The notes beneath the pieces were generated by a model. It saw nothing but the letters and a program-made list of their open reading frames with translations. It was not told the DNA's origin and did no database searches. Positions 1-9,380 of a stretch of DNA of 64,000 nt are shown here, piece after piece (positions within the stretch are counted from its first letter, which is position 1; the number at the start of each line of letters is the position of its first letter). Origin of the DNA: Nocardia pseudobrasiliensis NBRC 108224. GTDB taxonomy: Bacteria > Actinomycetota > Actinomycetes > Mycobacteriales > Mycobacteriaceae. A program made the translations under genes and the position numbers. The stretch lies in contig NZ_BDBS01000041.1 in the NCBI RefSeq assembly GCF_001613105.1, positions 1 to 64,000 of the forward strand, read 5' to 3'.

Positions 1-111
1 CGCGGGGGCCCACGGAGCACCGGCGCTTCCGGCGTCCGGCGCCGCGGCCGTCGCGGCCGGGGCCCCGAGGGCCGCGGCGACGATCATGGTGGCGATGAAA
101 ACCGGCTTCAT
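1..111 (-). CDS. Secreted protein, N-terminal fragment (runs off window)
   Basis: Only the first 37 codons lie inside the window. The ATG at 111 is preceded by a good ribosome binding site (GGGAGG, about 6 nt upstream). The product starts MKPVFIATMIVAAALGAPAA, a short basic start followed by a hydrophobic Ala-rich stretch, and then an Ala/Pro/Gly-rich segment. This looks like a Sec signal peptide with cleavage near residues 22-24. The frame is open to the window edge and the mature protein cannot be identified. Confidence 0.6.
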   Translation of the reverse strand, partial: MKPVFIATMIVAAALGAPAATAAAPDAGSAGAPWAPA

Positions 112-218
112 ATCAGCCTCCCTCGAGTAGACATCCCACCCGATAGATTAGCTGAAAAATAGCTCGTTCGCACCCCACGGGACCCCGAGGGATCCTCAGC
201 GCATCTCCGAGTGCGACC

Positions 219-283
219 GTCGGCCCCGGGTGTTCTGCGCGGCCGAGATCTGTTGCGGCGCAGAACGTCCGGTGTGGCCGACT
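219..283. repeat. Dispersed palindromic repeat, copy A
   Basis: This is a 65-bp imperfect palindrome. Outer arms GTCGGCC / GGCCGAC and inner arms GTTCTGCGC / GCGCAGAAC flank a short loop holding a GAGATC core. It lies between two secreted-protein genes. The same core and right arm (CAGAACRTCCGG followed by TTGCCGA or GGCCGA) recur at several other gaps in the window (copies B, C, D, E). Confidence 0.6.
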
Positions 284-301
284 ATCGATCTCGCTCCGCA
301 C

Positions 302-796
302 TCAGCCGAGGGTGAACGTCGCCCGTCCCGCGAGGTGCTCCAGATCCACATCCCGCGGATAGACCTCGGAATAGGTGTCGATCCACGCCTCCACCTTGCC
401 CGCACCCGGCCACATACCCATACCGGTGACGACATTGTCCGGTGTGCCGACCAGCGAGGTGCCCTCGACTCGTTGCGACTGGCCGCTGGTCAGCCCGGTA
501 TCGAGGTTGCGCCAGTGCACGGTGAGGTAATAGGCCCCGCAGAACTCCCCGGTCTGCGTGATCTTCACCCGAACACCGAACTCACCCGAATGCGGCTCCG
601 GCACGGTCTCGGCATTGATGATCGCGGCACAGTTGGGCCCCGGCACCCGCGTGAGAGTCGAGGTGAACTGCACAACCGGATCGGTGGGATTCGCCCCGGC
701 AGACCCGGCCATCCCGGTCACCGCGGCCGCCACCGTCGCGGCAACCACCCCCACCCGAACCGAGACCCGTTGTAAGAAACCATTTTTCAAACTCAT
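302..796 (-). CDS. Secreted hypothetical protein
   Basis: The product is 164 aa. The ATG at 796 was chosen because it begins a classical signal peptide: MSLKNGFLQRV, then a hydrophobic VGVVAATVAAAVTGMAGSAGA stretch with cleavage after AGA-NP near residue 33. An upstream in-frame start would bury this signal. The mature part of about 130 aa has two cysteines (in PNCAA and EFCGAYY), which could form a disulfide, and is rich in Thr/Val as in a beta-rich extracytoplasmic domain. I do not recognise the family. The adjacent gene at 1-111 is also a small secreted protein on the same strand. Confidence 0.65.
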   Translation of the reverse strand: MSLKNGFLQRVSVRVGVVAATVAAAVTGMAGSAGANPTDPVVQFTSTLTRVPGPNCAAIINAETVPEPHSGEFGVRVKITQTGEFCGAYYLTVHWRNLDTGLTSGQSQRVEGTSLVGTPDNVVTGMGMWPGAGKVEAWIDTYSEVYPRDVDLEHLAGRATFTLG

Positions 797-959
797 GCCC
801 GGTTTGTCGCATCCGGCCCGGATGATGTTATCGATCCACGGAGCCCTCAATCTCAGGGGCTCGGTATCGCCATGTGGCTCCACCACACCCCTGCGGCATA
901 TCCTGGCGAGGTGCGCGAAGACGACGCCGTCACCGGCAACGAGCCCTTTGGCGGACGGG

Positions 960-1304
960 ATGAACATCTCACCGCGGTACCGGCGGGACTTCCGAGTGAC
1001 CGACGCGAATCGGCTTCTCGATCTCGCTCGCCGCGCCTACCTCGACTTGCATCCCGGTAGCACCACCGAGGACCCGCGTGCCGAGGTCACTTGCGCCGCG
1101 GATGCCTTGTTCACGATCCTCGAGTTCGATCAGCTACTGGGAGACCGGATCGAGGCCCGCCTCGCCGCCCGCGAAACCGATGGGTTGAGCCTGGGCGGCT
1201 GGCGAGCGCAGCTCATTTTCGACGAGCCCCGGCCATTGCGCCCTGATACCCTCGGAAATTGCCTGATCGGCGATGCATTCGCCCTGCCGGAGTCCGAACA
1301 CTGA
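960..1304 (+). CDS. Hypothetical protein, 114 aa
   Basis: An ORF of 114 aa with strong G/C bias at third codon positions, which supports coding. It begins MNISPRYRRDFRVTDANRLL at ATG 960; an upstream extension is possible but would overlap the divergent secreted gene. The sequence is mostly helical-looking (DANRLLDLARRAYLDLH; LFTILEFDQLLGDRIEARLAA) with no signal peptide or membrane segment. No family is recognised. It converges on the acetyltransferase gene downstream. Confidence 0.5.
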   Translation: MNISPRYRRDFRVTDANRLLDLARRAYLDLHPGSTTEDPRAEVTCAADALFTILEFDQLLGDRIEARLAARETDGLSLGGWRAQLIFDEPRPLRPDTLGNCLIGDAFALPESEH

Positions 1305-1341
1305 AGGGCCCCGGCATATTCGCCGAAGCCACAACGTCGGG

Positions 1342-1899
1342 TCACCCGCGCTGCGCACGCCACTGCGGCGCGAGTACCGACCAGATCTCGAGGTCGAAGC
1401 GCTTCCCCCGATGCACCACCGCCTCGCGGAGCATCCCGTCTCGGGTCATACCCAGTCGGCGAGCCACCGCGATGCTCGCCAGATTGCCGGACTTGACCTG
1501 CCACTCCACCCGGTGCACGCCCCGGGTCTCCACCGCCCAGTCGATGATCGCGCGGGAAGCCCTGGTGGCCAACCCCTTTCCGGTGCCCGCGGGCTCGAGC
1601 CAGCAGCCCACCTCGACGACGCCGTGCGGTAGGTCCATCCTGCGGAACAGCACGCCGCCCACGAGCGTGTCACCGGACCGGATACCGTAGATCCGGCCGG
1701 TGTCGGTGGCGGCCTTGTCCGCGTAGCTGCGCAGCAGTGCCCGGCTGGAGTCCAGATCCGTTGCGCGGTCGGCGAAGCCGATGTGCTGCCCGATGAACTC
1801 TCTACCGCGTTCGAGGTGGGCCAGGAACTCCTCGGCCTGCCAAGGTTCGAGCGGGCACAGGCGTGCCCCATCAGAGCCGAGCGGCACCGAGAACATCAT
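1342..1899 (-). CDS. GNAT family N-acetyltransferase (RimJ/RimL type)
   Basis: The 185-aa protein has the usual length of RimJ/RimL-type GNAT enzymes, which transfer acetyl from acetyl-CoA to an amine, often the N-terminus of a ribosomal or other protein. Family features are the central VGGVLFRRM strand, the acetyl-CoA pyrophosphate loop region WLEPAGTGKGLATRASRAII (around residues 101-120), the HRVEWQVKSGNLASIAVARRLGM segment and the terminal strand. The substrate cannot be predicted. It stands alone. Confidence 0.85.
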   Translation of the reverse strand: MMFSVPLGSDGARLCPLEPWQAEEFLAHLERGREFIGQHIGFADRATDLDSSRALLRSYADKAATDTGRIYGIRSGDTLVGGVLFRRMDLPHGVVEVGCWLEPAGTGKGLATRASRAIIDWAVETRGVHRVEWQVKSGNLASIAVARRLGMTRDGMLREAVVHRGKRFDLEIWSVLAPQWRAQRG

Positions 1900-2019
1900 C
1901 GGCCTCCATGATCGACAGCATCTCGCCGACCCTAACCCCCGAAGATCGTGCGGGACAACCGAATTTCAACCGGCGGCGCGCCGTCTCGTCGCGCGCGAAA
2001 CCCGGCGACGACTCGGCGC

Positions 2020-2125
2020 GGCAATGCTCACCCACTCCCCGATCGCCCGCCTCGGCCCCACCGAACAGCGTCAACTCGCGCGCCTGCTGACCAAAGCCAC
2101 GCGAGTGGATGTATCTGCGCCGTAG
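2020..2125 (+). pseudogene. Remnant of a MarR-type regulator C-terminus
   Basis: The frame ending at the TAG at 2123-2125 reads ...MLTHSPIARLGPTEQRQLARLLTKAT, which closely matches the last helix of MarR-family proteins; compare LLTRLTATEQRQLRKLLLKL in the intact MarR encoded at 15026-15454. No winged-helix domain is recognisable upstream before the divergent acetyltransferase. I read this as the decayed 3' end of a MarR gene. It precedes the monooxygenase gene in the same orientation, so it may once have regulated it. Confidence 0.4.
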
Positions 2126-2288
2126 GCGCTTTCGATGATCATCCGGTACTGTCGAGGCCGAGGACGCGCGAAGACTTATTCCGGTATGGGTTAGTCCGGA
2201 AGTTTCGCCCCCGCATCCTGTGGCCGCCGTGAGTGGCACGGGAACCTGTGCGTCCCTTTCAGTCGATATGTCTGTGAAGGGTTGCGCT

Positions 2289-3422
2289 GTGTCGAATAGA
2301 GCTGTGCCGGAAGACGGCGTACTTGTCATCGGAGCGGGAATCGGCGGGCTGTGCCTCGCCCAGGGACTGAAGCGCGCCGGAATCCCCTGTGCCGTCTACG
2401 AGCGCGATGAATCGCCGCAGTCGCGGCTGCAGGGCTACCGGCTCCATATCGCCGCGTTGGGCATCCGCGCATTGCGCGAGGTGCTGCCGGACGAGCTGTA
2501 CGCGCGGTTCGAGGCCACATCATTGCGGCCCCGGCCGATTGTGCCGCGCTTCGACGACCAACTCGTGCTGCGGGCGATAACGGAGTTCCCGGAACCCGGA
2601 GTCAACGTCAACCGAATGACGTTGCGGCACATCCTGTTGAGCGAACTCGACGATGTCCACTTCGGAAAGCGCCTCACCCGCTTCGACAGCGACAACGACG
2701 GCGTCACGGCCTATTTCGCCGACGGCGCCACAGCGCGCGGGCGCGTACTCGTCGGCGCGGACGGAGTCCACTCCCCGGTCCGCCGCCAATACCTGCCGCA
2801 CGCGCGGATCGAGGACACCGGCCTGCGGCAGCTGTACGGCAAGATCCCGCTGAACGAGCGGACCCGACCGCTGTTCGACGACGAGATGCACGCCGTGTTC
2901 AGCATGATCCTCGGCCCCGACCACACACTGGTCGGCGTGGCGCCGGTAGCGCATCCCGAACCGTTCATGACCTGCTCGGTCGGCCTACGAAGCGAGAGGA
3001 TCGGTCTGTCCGACGAGGAACTGGCCACGCTCTCGGGCGGGCAACTGCGCGAGCTCGCACTGAAACAGGTGGACGGTTGGCATCCGCGAGTTCGGGCGAT
3101 GGTGTCGAACTGGGCGCTGGAAACCGTTTTCCCGCTGGTGATTCGAACGAGTGTGCCGTTCGCGCAGTGGACCCCGAGCCGGGTGACGCTGCTCGGCGAC
3201 GCGGTCCACGCGATGAGTCCCGCGGCCGGAGCCGGGGCGAACGCCGCGCTGCGCGACGGAGCCGCACTGGCGGCAGCCCTGAGCGCGGGACCGGACGAGG
3301 CGGTCGCCCGTGGCGCGATCGCCGCCTACGAGGAGGCCATGACCAGTCACGGATTCGCCGCCGTGCGCGAGTCCGCGACGAACGGACACCAGTTCCTCGG
3401 ACAGAACCCGCTGCCGGTCTGA
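2289..3422 (+). CDS. FAD-dependent aromatic-ring monooxygenase (PHBH-fold)
   Basis: A flavoprotein monooxygenase of the p-hydroxybenzoate hydroxylase fold, using NAD(P)H and O2 to hydroxylate or epoxidise a small molecule. Motifs are the N-terminal dinucleotide-binding VLVIGAGIGG (residues 11-20) ending in ERD, the mid-protein GADGVHSPVRR (about 157-167) and the second FAD motif LLGDAVHAMSP (about 301-311). From the GTG at 2289 it is 377 aa, normal for the family; this start is favoured by AAGGG 7 nt upstream. Starts at 2220 or 2268 would add up to 23 residues with no homology feature. The substrate is unknown. Confidence 0.85.
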   Translation: MSNRAVPEDGVLVIGAGIGGLCLAQGLKRAGIPCAVYERDESPQSRLQGYRLHIAALGIRALREVLPDELYARFEATSLRPRPIVPRFDDQLVLRAITEFPEPGVNVNRMTLRHILLSELDDVHFGKRLTRFDSDNDGVTAYFADGATARGRVLVGADGVHSPVRRQYLPHARIEDTGLRQLYGKIPLNERTRPLFDDEMHAVFSMILGPDHTLVGVAPVAHPEPFMTCSVGLRSERIGLSDEELATLSGGQLRELALKQVDGWHPRVRAMVSNWALETVFPLVIRTSVPFAQWTPSRVTLLGDAVHAMSPAAGAGANAALRDGAALAAALSAGPDEAVARGAIAAYEEAMTSHGFAAVRESATNGHQFLGQNPLPV

Positions 3423-3606
3423 GAATCTACGGACCGACCTTGCTGCCCTTGCCCACCACCCAGCCGAGGCCAACCGCAGCATAAGGTCGTCACCAGCGAA
3501 GGCGACGTCGACATCGGGGGTAGCCCGGACGCCGGTTTGCCGTTCTTCCCTCGGGGCGGCTCGGCATGAAGACGGCCACGCCAGACCGATCCGCGACTGC
3601 GCCGGG

Positions 3607-4743
3607 TCAGCGAAGTTTGCGGAAGAACTCGCGTAGATCGTCGATCATGAGGGTGGGGGCCTCCATCGGGGCGAAGTGACCGCCGCGGTCGAACTCCGAC
3701 CAGTGGACGAGGGTGTTGTGCTTCTCGGCGATGCCGCGAATCGTGTTGCCGCCCGGGAAGATTGCGATGCCGGTGGGTACCCCGGAGTTGGGGAGCTCCA
3801 CGCCCCATTGCTGGGATTCCTTGTACAACCGCATGGACGAGCCCGCAGTGTTGGTGAACCACAGGATCGAGAGATCGGTGAGCAGCATGTCACGGTCGAT
3901 CGCGTCGGTGGGCGTGGCCTTGGTTGGATTGGTGTAGGTGTTCACCACGTCCAGGACCCACGCCAGCATGCCCGCGGGCGAGTCCGCGACCGCCGGCGCG
4001 AGTGTCTGCGGGCGGGTGGCGTGCATGCCCGCATATCCTGAGGTGTCGCTGCTGCTCCAGTCTTTCAACTGCGCCAGCTTCTCCTGATCGCTTGCGCTGT
4101 AACCGGATCCGTTGTCCTCCCAGGAGGGGATGGTGATCGGATCGTTGAGGTGGATACCTGCCACATGCTCGGTAGCGATGCGGCCCAGCTGCGGTGCGAT
4201 GAACGAGCCCGCATCGCCGCCTTGTGCGCCGTAGCGCTCGTAGCCCAACTCGGCCATGAGTTTCGCGACGAGTTCCGCGCTGCGCTCGGTTGACGCCGCA
4301 CCGGCCGCGCGTGTGGGGCCGGAGAAGCCGAACCCCGGCAGCGTCGGAATCACCAGGTGGAAGGCATCTTCGGGAGTGCCGCCGTGCGCGACCGGATCGG
4401 TAAGCGCGCCGATCATGGCGGTGAAGTCCTCGAACGGCCAGCCGTGCACCAGGACCAGCGGCAACGCCTCGGGCTCGGCTGACCGGACATGCAGGAAATG
4501 CATACGCTGCCCATCGATGTCGGTGACGAACTGCGGATACCGGTTCCGAGCCGCTTCCTGTGCTCGCCAGTCGAAGCCTGTACGCCAGTACTCGGCCAGC
4601 TCCCGCACATAGCCGGTCGGGATGCCGTAGGTCCAACCGACGCCGGGCAGCTCCTCGGGCCAGCGGGTGGCAGCCAACCGACGGTTCAGATCCTCGAGGT
4701 CGGCATCTGGAATGTCGATGCGGAAGGGAGCGAAAGTTGTCAT
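3607..4743 (-). CDS. Epoxide hydrolase, microsomal-type (EHN + alpha/beta hydrolase)
   Basis: This 378-aa protein opens with the epoxide hydrolase N-terminal domain (PFRIDIPDADLEDLNRRL..TRWPEE), followed by an alpha/beta-hydrolase core. Visible catalytic features are the oxyanion HGWP (100-103), the nucleophile Asp177 in GGDAGS and the C-terminal His356 in RGGHFAPME. Such enzymes open epoxides to diols through a covalent aspartyl ester. The gene is divergent from the WYL regulator at 4806 with only 62 bp between the starts, so that regulator probably controls it. A second, diverged paralogue lies at 25641-26762. Confidence 0.9.
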   Translation of the reverse strand: MTTFAPFRIDIPDADLEDLNRRLAATRWPEELPGVGWTYGIPTGYVRELAEYWRTGFDWRAQEAARNRYPQFVTDIDGQRMHFLHVRSAEPEALPLVLVHGWPFEDFTAMIGALTDPVAHGGTPEDAFHLVIPTLPGFGFSGPTRAAGAASTERSAELVAKLMAELGYERYGAQGGDAGSFIAPQLGRIATEHVAGIHLNDPITIPSWEDNGSGYSASDQEKLAQLKDWSSSDTSGYAGMHATRPQTLAPAVADSPAGMLAWVLDVVNTYTNPTKATPTDAIDRDMLLTDLSILWFTNTAGSSMRLYKESQQWGVELPNSGVPTGIAIFPGGNTIRGIAEKHNTLVHWSEFDRGGHFAPMEAPTLMIDDLREFFRKLR

Positions 4744-4805
4744 GTCTGCAAAGCTAGGAGTGGCTTAGGACAGTTCTGCTCCTAAGCTGGTGGCATTCTC
4801 GAATC

Positions 4806-5759
4806 ATGCTCGAAACCTCCGCGCGCCTTCTGCGCCTGCTGTCCCTGCTGCAGATGCATCGCGATTGGTCGGGCGGCGATCTGGCAGAACGCCTCGGCGT
4901 CAGCACCCGGACCGTGCGCCGGGACGTGGACCGGCTGCGTGAGCTCGGCTATCCGGTGGACGCCGTCCAGGGCACGGCGGGATACCGGCTGGCTGCGGGC
5001 AGCACCCTGCCGCCGCTGCTGCTCGACGATGAGGAGGCGCTCGCCATCGCGGTCGGGCTGCGCACCACGACGGGCGGGACCGTGGCCGGCTTCGAGGACT
5101 CCGCGCTGCGCGCCCTCACCAAACTCGAACAGGTCATGCCCTCACGTCTACGGCACCGATTGCAAGCCTTGCAGCGCTCGGTGATCCGCGTGGAGGCGAC
5201 CGCGCCACGTGTGGCACCCGACACCCTCATCGCCCTGTCCGACGCCTGCCACCGCCACGAACGGTTGCGCTTCGAGTACACGAATTTCCAAGGCCACCAA
5301 TCGATCAAGGACGTCGAACCGCACTCGGTAGTCAACTTCAACCGGCACTGGTACCTGGTCGCTTGGGACCCGGCGACCGCGGACTGGCGTTCCTATCGAG
5401 TGGACCGGCTACTCCCCCGGACACCCACCGGACCCCGCTTCCCCCCTCGCGACGCGCCGGAAGGCGATGTGGCTACCTACCTCTCACGGCAACTCTCCGC
5501 TCGCGCGTGGCCCTACCGCGCCACTGTCACCCTGCACCGGTCAGCCGCCGAACTGGCCGACCGAATCTGGACCGGGATGGGCGTGCTGGAAGCGATCGAC
5601 GACACCAGTTGCCTGCTCCATGTAGGGGCCGACTCCCCATGGGCACTGTCCTGGATGATCACGTCCATCGACACCGACTTCACCATCACCGATCCCCCGG
5701 AACTGGTCGAACAGATCGAAATCCTCGCTCGCCGTTGCGCAGCCGCGATCCAGGCATGA
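4806..5759 (+). CDS. YafY-type HTH / WYL-domain transcriptional regulator
   Basis: A 317-aa regulator. Residues 1-60 form a DeoR/HTH_11-type winged helix (LLRLLSLLQMHRDWSGGDLAERLGVSTRTVRRDVDRLRELGYPVDA). The middle and C-terminal parts carry the WYL ligand-sensing domain, seen as HWYLVAWDPATADWRSYRVDRL (around 183-205), followed by a WCX-like C-terminal domain. WYL proteins bind nucleotides or other small ligands. The head-to-head arrangement with the epoxide hydrolase suggests it responds to that enzyme's substrate or a related signal. Confidence 0.9.
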   Translation: MLETSARLLRLLSLLQMHRDWSGGDLAERLGVSTRTVRRDVDRLRELGYPVDAVQGTAGYRLAAGSTLPPLLLDDEEALAIAVGLRTTTGGTVAGFEDSALRALTKLEQVMPSRLRHRLQALQRSVIRVEATAPRVAPDTLIALSDACHRHERLRFEYTNFQGHQSIKDVEPHSVVNFNRHWYLVAWDPATADWRSYRVDRLLPRTPTGPRFPPRDAPEGDVATYLSRQLSARAWPYRATVTLHRSAAELADRIWTGMGVLEAIDDTSCLLHVGADSPWALSWMITSIDTDFTITDPPELVEQIEILARRCAAAIQA

Positions 5760-5822
5760 GGGATATCAGTCGGCGATCCGCTTGGTGGCCGAGGCACGTA
5801 CAGACCAGTCGCGGGGCGGCGC

Positions 5823-5906
5823 TCAGTCCTGTGCGTCGACGAGCATGCCCTGGATCTGCTCGCGCAATTCGGGGTAGTGGCGGCAGTCGGCTGTCTTCCT
5901 CGTCAT
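5823..5906 (-). CDS. 27-aa mini-protein resembling a collapsed DUF1059 protein
   Basis: A short ORF with a strong Shine-Dalgarno (GGGAGGG, 5 nt before ATG 5906). It reads MTRKTADCRHYP followed by ELREQIQGMLVDAQD and a stop. The first 12 residues match the conserved start of DUF1059 small proteins (KxxDCRxxP). The last 15 match the C-terminal extension of the longer members of that family. The roughly 40-residue Cys/His-containing core that normally lies between them is missing. It may be an in-frame deletion product, functional or not. Confidence 0.45.
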   Translation of the reverse strand: MTRKTADCRHYPELREQIQGMLVDAQD

Positions 5907-6300
5907 CTCGACCCTCCCGAATGGGTGCGGTCTGGCTGGTCGGTGGTCCTGTGGCCGCCGAAACCCTTTGCTACCCAGCAGATCCGAAGCAGGTATGAGA
6001 CAGCGGTTTGCAGCGCGTCATCGCATACTCACGGGGTGTCGAAATGCAGGGACGCCGAAGGGGGGCAACGACTCTCAATCTGGTTGCCGCTGCCGTCATC
6101 GTGCTGCAGCAAGTCCGCTGTTCGACCGAGGTCATCCAGTACCCCCGGTACCGAGTTGGTCTACACGATCTATCCTCAGCGCGGCCAGGTGCGGGAACAG
6201 AACGGCCACCAATCCAAGATCAGCACACCGACACCATGATCAAACATCATGCCGTAGTGCGCATTTCAACCCACTCCGCACTCGTCGGTCAACGCACGAC
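5907..6300. other. Gap without a recognisable gene
   Basis: About 390 bp between the mini-ORF and the IS30 remnant. Several reading frames are open but none has codon bias, a ribosome binding site or family features. No strong hairpin was seen. Confidence 0.5.
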
Positions 6301-6500
6301 AATGCCGATGACACGATGCCGGGCCGAACGCGCGGCCTTCACCGTCGCCGCCCGCTTTCCGTCTATTTCTGCGACCCGGAGGGTCCTTGGCGGCCCGGCA
6401 GCAACGAGGAGTCAATGGTCTTGTCCGCCAATACCTTCCCCGCCGCCGTGGAATCCGCACACCATCGGAAGGCGCTCAGCGAAGGTTTGTTGTGACCGCC
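6301..6500 (+). pseudogene. IS30-family transposase remnant (frameshifted C-terminal fragment)
   Basis: Three consecutive frames spell out the conserved C-terminal part of IS30 transposases: RAAFTVAARFP, then VYFCDPEGPWRPGSNE, then VNGLVRQYLPRRRG. Intact family members read ..FTIATGVPVYFCDPHSPWQRGTNENTNGLLRQYFPKG. At least two indels separate the pieces, and the N-terminal DNA-binding half and the terminal repeats are gone. This is direct evidence of an old insertion-sequence copy in this gap. Confidence 0.65.
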
Positions 6501-6607
6501 TGCGACCGATCCGTGTCCACGCTGATCGCGTCAACACGAACTTCCGGCCGCGGGGGCCCACTTTCTTGCCGTGACCGATGACGAATGACGCCCCGCGGCG
6601 AAATTGT

Positions 6608-9333
6608 CTATTCGGGGGTGGTGCGGGGGTTGAGAGCGTCGCGCAACGCCGCTCGTGAGGTCACGCCGAGTTTGGGAAACACCTGGTAGAGGTGGGTGCC
6701 GACCGTTCGGGGTGAGAGGTAGAGACGTTCGCCGATTTGTTTGTTGGTCAGTCCGGATGCGGCCAGTAGGGCGATCTCTCGTTGTTGCGGGGTGAGGGCG
6801 CCGACGGACGCGGGGGGTGGGTTGGCCGGTTGGCCGGTGGCGCGTAGCTCGGTGCGGGCGCGGGTTGCCCAGGGTGCGGCCTGTAGTCGGTCGAAGGTGT
6901 CGAGGGCGGTGGCGAGGTGGCGGCGGGCTTCGGTGGTGGCCTTCGCGCGGCGCAGGCGTTCTGCGTAGGCGAGTTGAATTCTGGCTTGCTGGAAGGGCCA
7001 TCGGTCCGCATCCGGTACGGCGAGCGCCATGTCGAACAGGTCTCGGTAGCGCTCGGGTGGAGCGACCATCGCTTGTGCGCTCGCGGTGACCAAGGCGAGC
7101 CTGGGTGAGATCGCCGCGACGTTCGCGTCGAGGATCTCGGCTACGTGGCGGGCCGCGTCATCGCTGCGGCCCGCCCGGACCGCGGCCTCGACGAGTTCGA
7201 GGATCACCCACAGCGCATGGGGTGCGTGGGTGGGAACCGTACCGGGGTGGCAGACGGTCAGCGCATGGTGGTAGGCGGCCTCGTAGTCGCCGCGACCCAA
7301 CTCGGCGAGAGCTCTCGTGTGTGCGGCGTAGTGGGTAAGGAGCCCGATTCGGTTCGGTGCGGCCCAGCGAACAATGTTGTCCGACAGGGCTTTCGCAGTG
7401 TTGTACTCGCCGCGTGCGGCCGCGATGTACGCCTGCTGGAAATGCAGGAGCCCGGAGAGGATCGTGTACCCGTCGCGCGCGGCGAGTTCAAGTCCTTCGG
7501 TGGTCATCCGCTGTGCCAGATCCCATTCGCCGGTCATCAGGCAGTCGTAGCCGAGCACGACGAACGCTTCGATGGCGGAGGTGATCGCGCCACCGGCCCG
7601 GCCGTGGGTGAGGACGTGTTCGAGGGCCGCCCGGCATCCCACCACCCGATCGGTGTAGATCGAGGCGATGCCGATCCGCACGACGTAGGCGTGATCGGTC
7701 TGCTCGCGGATTCCCGCGATCGCCGCCTCCAGTTGTGTCAGGGTCGACGCGGCGCGGCGTGCGGGCTCGACGAAGCTGCTGCCCAGCAGGACAAGGAATT
7801 CCGGCGGTTCGGGATCGAGGTGTTCGAGCGCGGTGAAGTATTCCTCGGCCAGCCCCGGCCGGGAACCGAACGCGCACGCGGCCTGCAGGACGTAGAGAGC
7901 CTCGATCAACGTCCGATCCCGCGGATCGGAGGGATCGCGCACGCCCTTGATCGCGCCGACCAGTAATCGGTGGATGGTGTCGATGTCGCCGCCGCGGTTG
8001 GTCATCAGCGCCGCGGCCGCCAGCGCGCCCGCCGGCGAGCCGCCGGGTCCCTGTTCGGCGTTCTCGATCAGTCGGTGCGCCTCGGTCAGGTCGCCGGTGA
8101 TGTCCGCGCCCAGATACGCGGCGACCATCGCCTGCGGTTGCGGTCGTCGGATCGCGGACTGAATTCGGCTGCGCGCAAGAGTAATCCGATCGCACCCACC
8201 GGATCGCCGCGACGCTGGGCGCGGGTGGCGGCGTGCTCGAGCAGTTCGGCGACGTGCTCGTCGGGTTCGTCGGCGGCGTGGGACAGGTGCCAGGCTCTGC
8301 GGTCCGGATCCGCCGAGAATTGCTCTGCCAGTTCCCGATGTGCCCGGCGGCGCTGCTGGTGGGTCGCCAATTCGACGACCGCCGCGCAAACCAGCGGATG
8401 CCGGAACCTGGGCCCGCCGATGTCGATGCGGACCAGGCCCAGCTGCTCGGCTGCCTCCAGGCCCTCGATCTGCTGCGTGCCGACCGGAACGGCCGCCATA
8501 GCTCCGGGCTCGTCCCCGGCCAGCGCCGCCAGCAGCAGTTGTCGACGCGACTCGGCGGGAAGGCTTTCGATGCGGCGGGCGAAGAGGGTGTGCAGGCGTC
8601 GGCCGACGCGGGTCACACCCGGCGCGCGATGCGTGCTGTGCGCGCCGGGCAACTCCACCAGAGCGAGCGGATTGCCCTGTGCCTCGGCGAGATAGCGTCG
8701 CCGGGTACGCGTGGACAGTTGGGGGAAGTGTTCGGTCAGCAGCGCCGTGGCCGCGTCGTCGTCGAGCGGCGCGAGTTCGATCTCGCGCATGCCTTCGGAT
8801 TCGAAATCGCTGTCCTCGCCGGTGCGCGCCGCCGCGATGAATCCCACCCGGATACCGTGCAGACGCCGCGCGACCATGCCCAGCACCTGCGCGCTGGCCC
8901 GGTCCATCCAGTGCAGGTCGTCGACGATCAGCAGTACCGACCGATCGATCGCGGCGCAGATCAGCAACGCCCGCACCGCATTCGACAGGGTCAGCCGGTC
9001 GGGCGCGGATCCGTCCCGCAGCCCCAGTCCAGCTTCCAATGCTCGCCGTTGCGGGCCGCTCAGTCGGTCCATGTCGTCCAGCAGGGGGTAGAGCAGCTGA
9101 TGCAGTCCGGCATAGCCGACCTCGGCCTCGAACTCGACTCCGGCGCAACGCAGTACCCGAAGGCCCGCCGTCACCGCTGATTCCGCCGCAGCGGTGAGCA
9201 GGACCGTCTTCCCGATACCCGCATCCCCGACGATCAGCATCGCGCCACCACCCACACCGGCACCCGTTGTGAACGCATTCAGTTCGGCGAGCTCACGGTC
9301 TCGGCCGATCAGGTGCACCGATCCCACAATCAC
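6608..9333 (-). pseudogene. LuxR-family ATPase (LAL-type) regulator, frameshifted
   Basis: A large regulator of about 907 residues broken by one frameshift. The N-terminal frame holds IGRDRELAELNAF, Walker A GDAGIGKT, Walker B LLIVDDLHW and the STAND/AAA helices, up to AAEFSPRSDDRNRR. The protein then continues one frame over as QAMVAAYLGADITGDLTEAHRL, through TPR-like helices, to the LuxR helix-turn-helix LTPQQREIALLAASGLTNKQIGERLYLSPRTV near the C-terminus. One base appears to be missing at about 8130-8160. A GTG at 9333 or 9360 is the likely start, close behind the hydrolase stop at 9381. It is either a recent pseudogene or a sequencing error; all domains are otherwise intact. Confidence 0.8.
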
Positions 9334-9380
9334 CGATGCTATCCGAGCGTGCGGTGGCACGGCGCTGCCCAGTGGGGCCG

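Noticed and set aside
6608..9148. The long single open frame covering the whole C-terminal half of the LuxR gene plus an Arg-rich N-terminus
   Set aside because: Only the part below about 8150 is genuine; the N-terminal 330 residues are a shadow frame, and the real N-terminal domain lies in a different frame, which is why the gene is called frameshifted.
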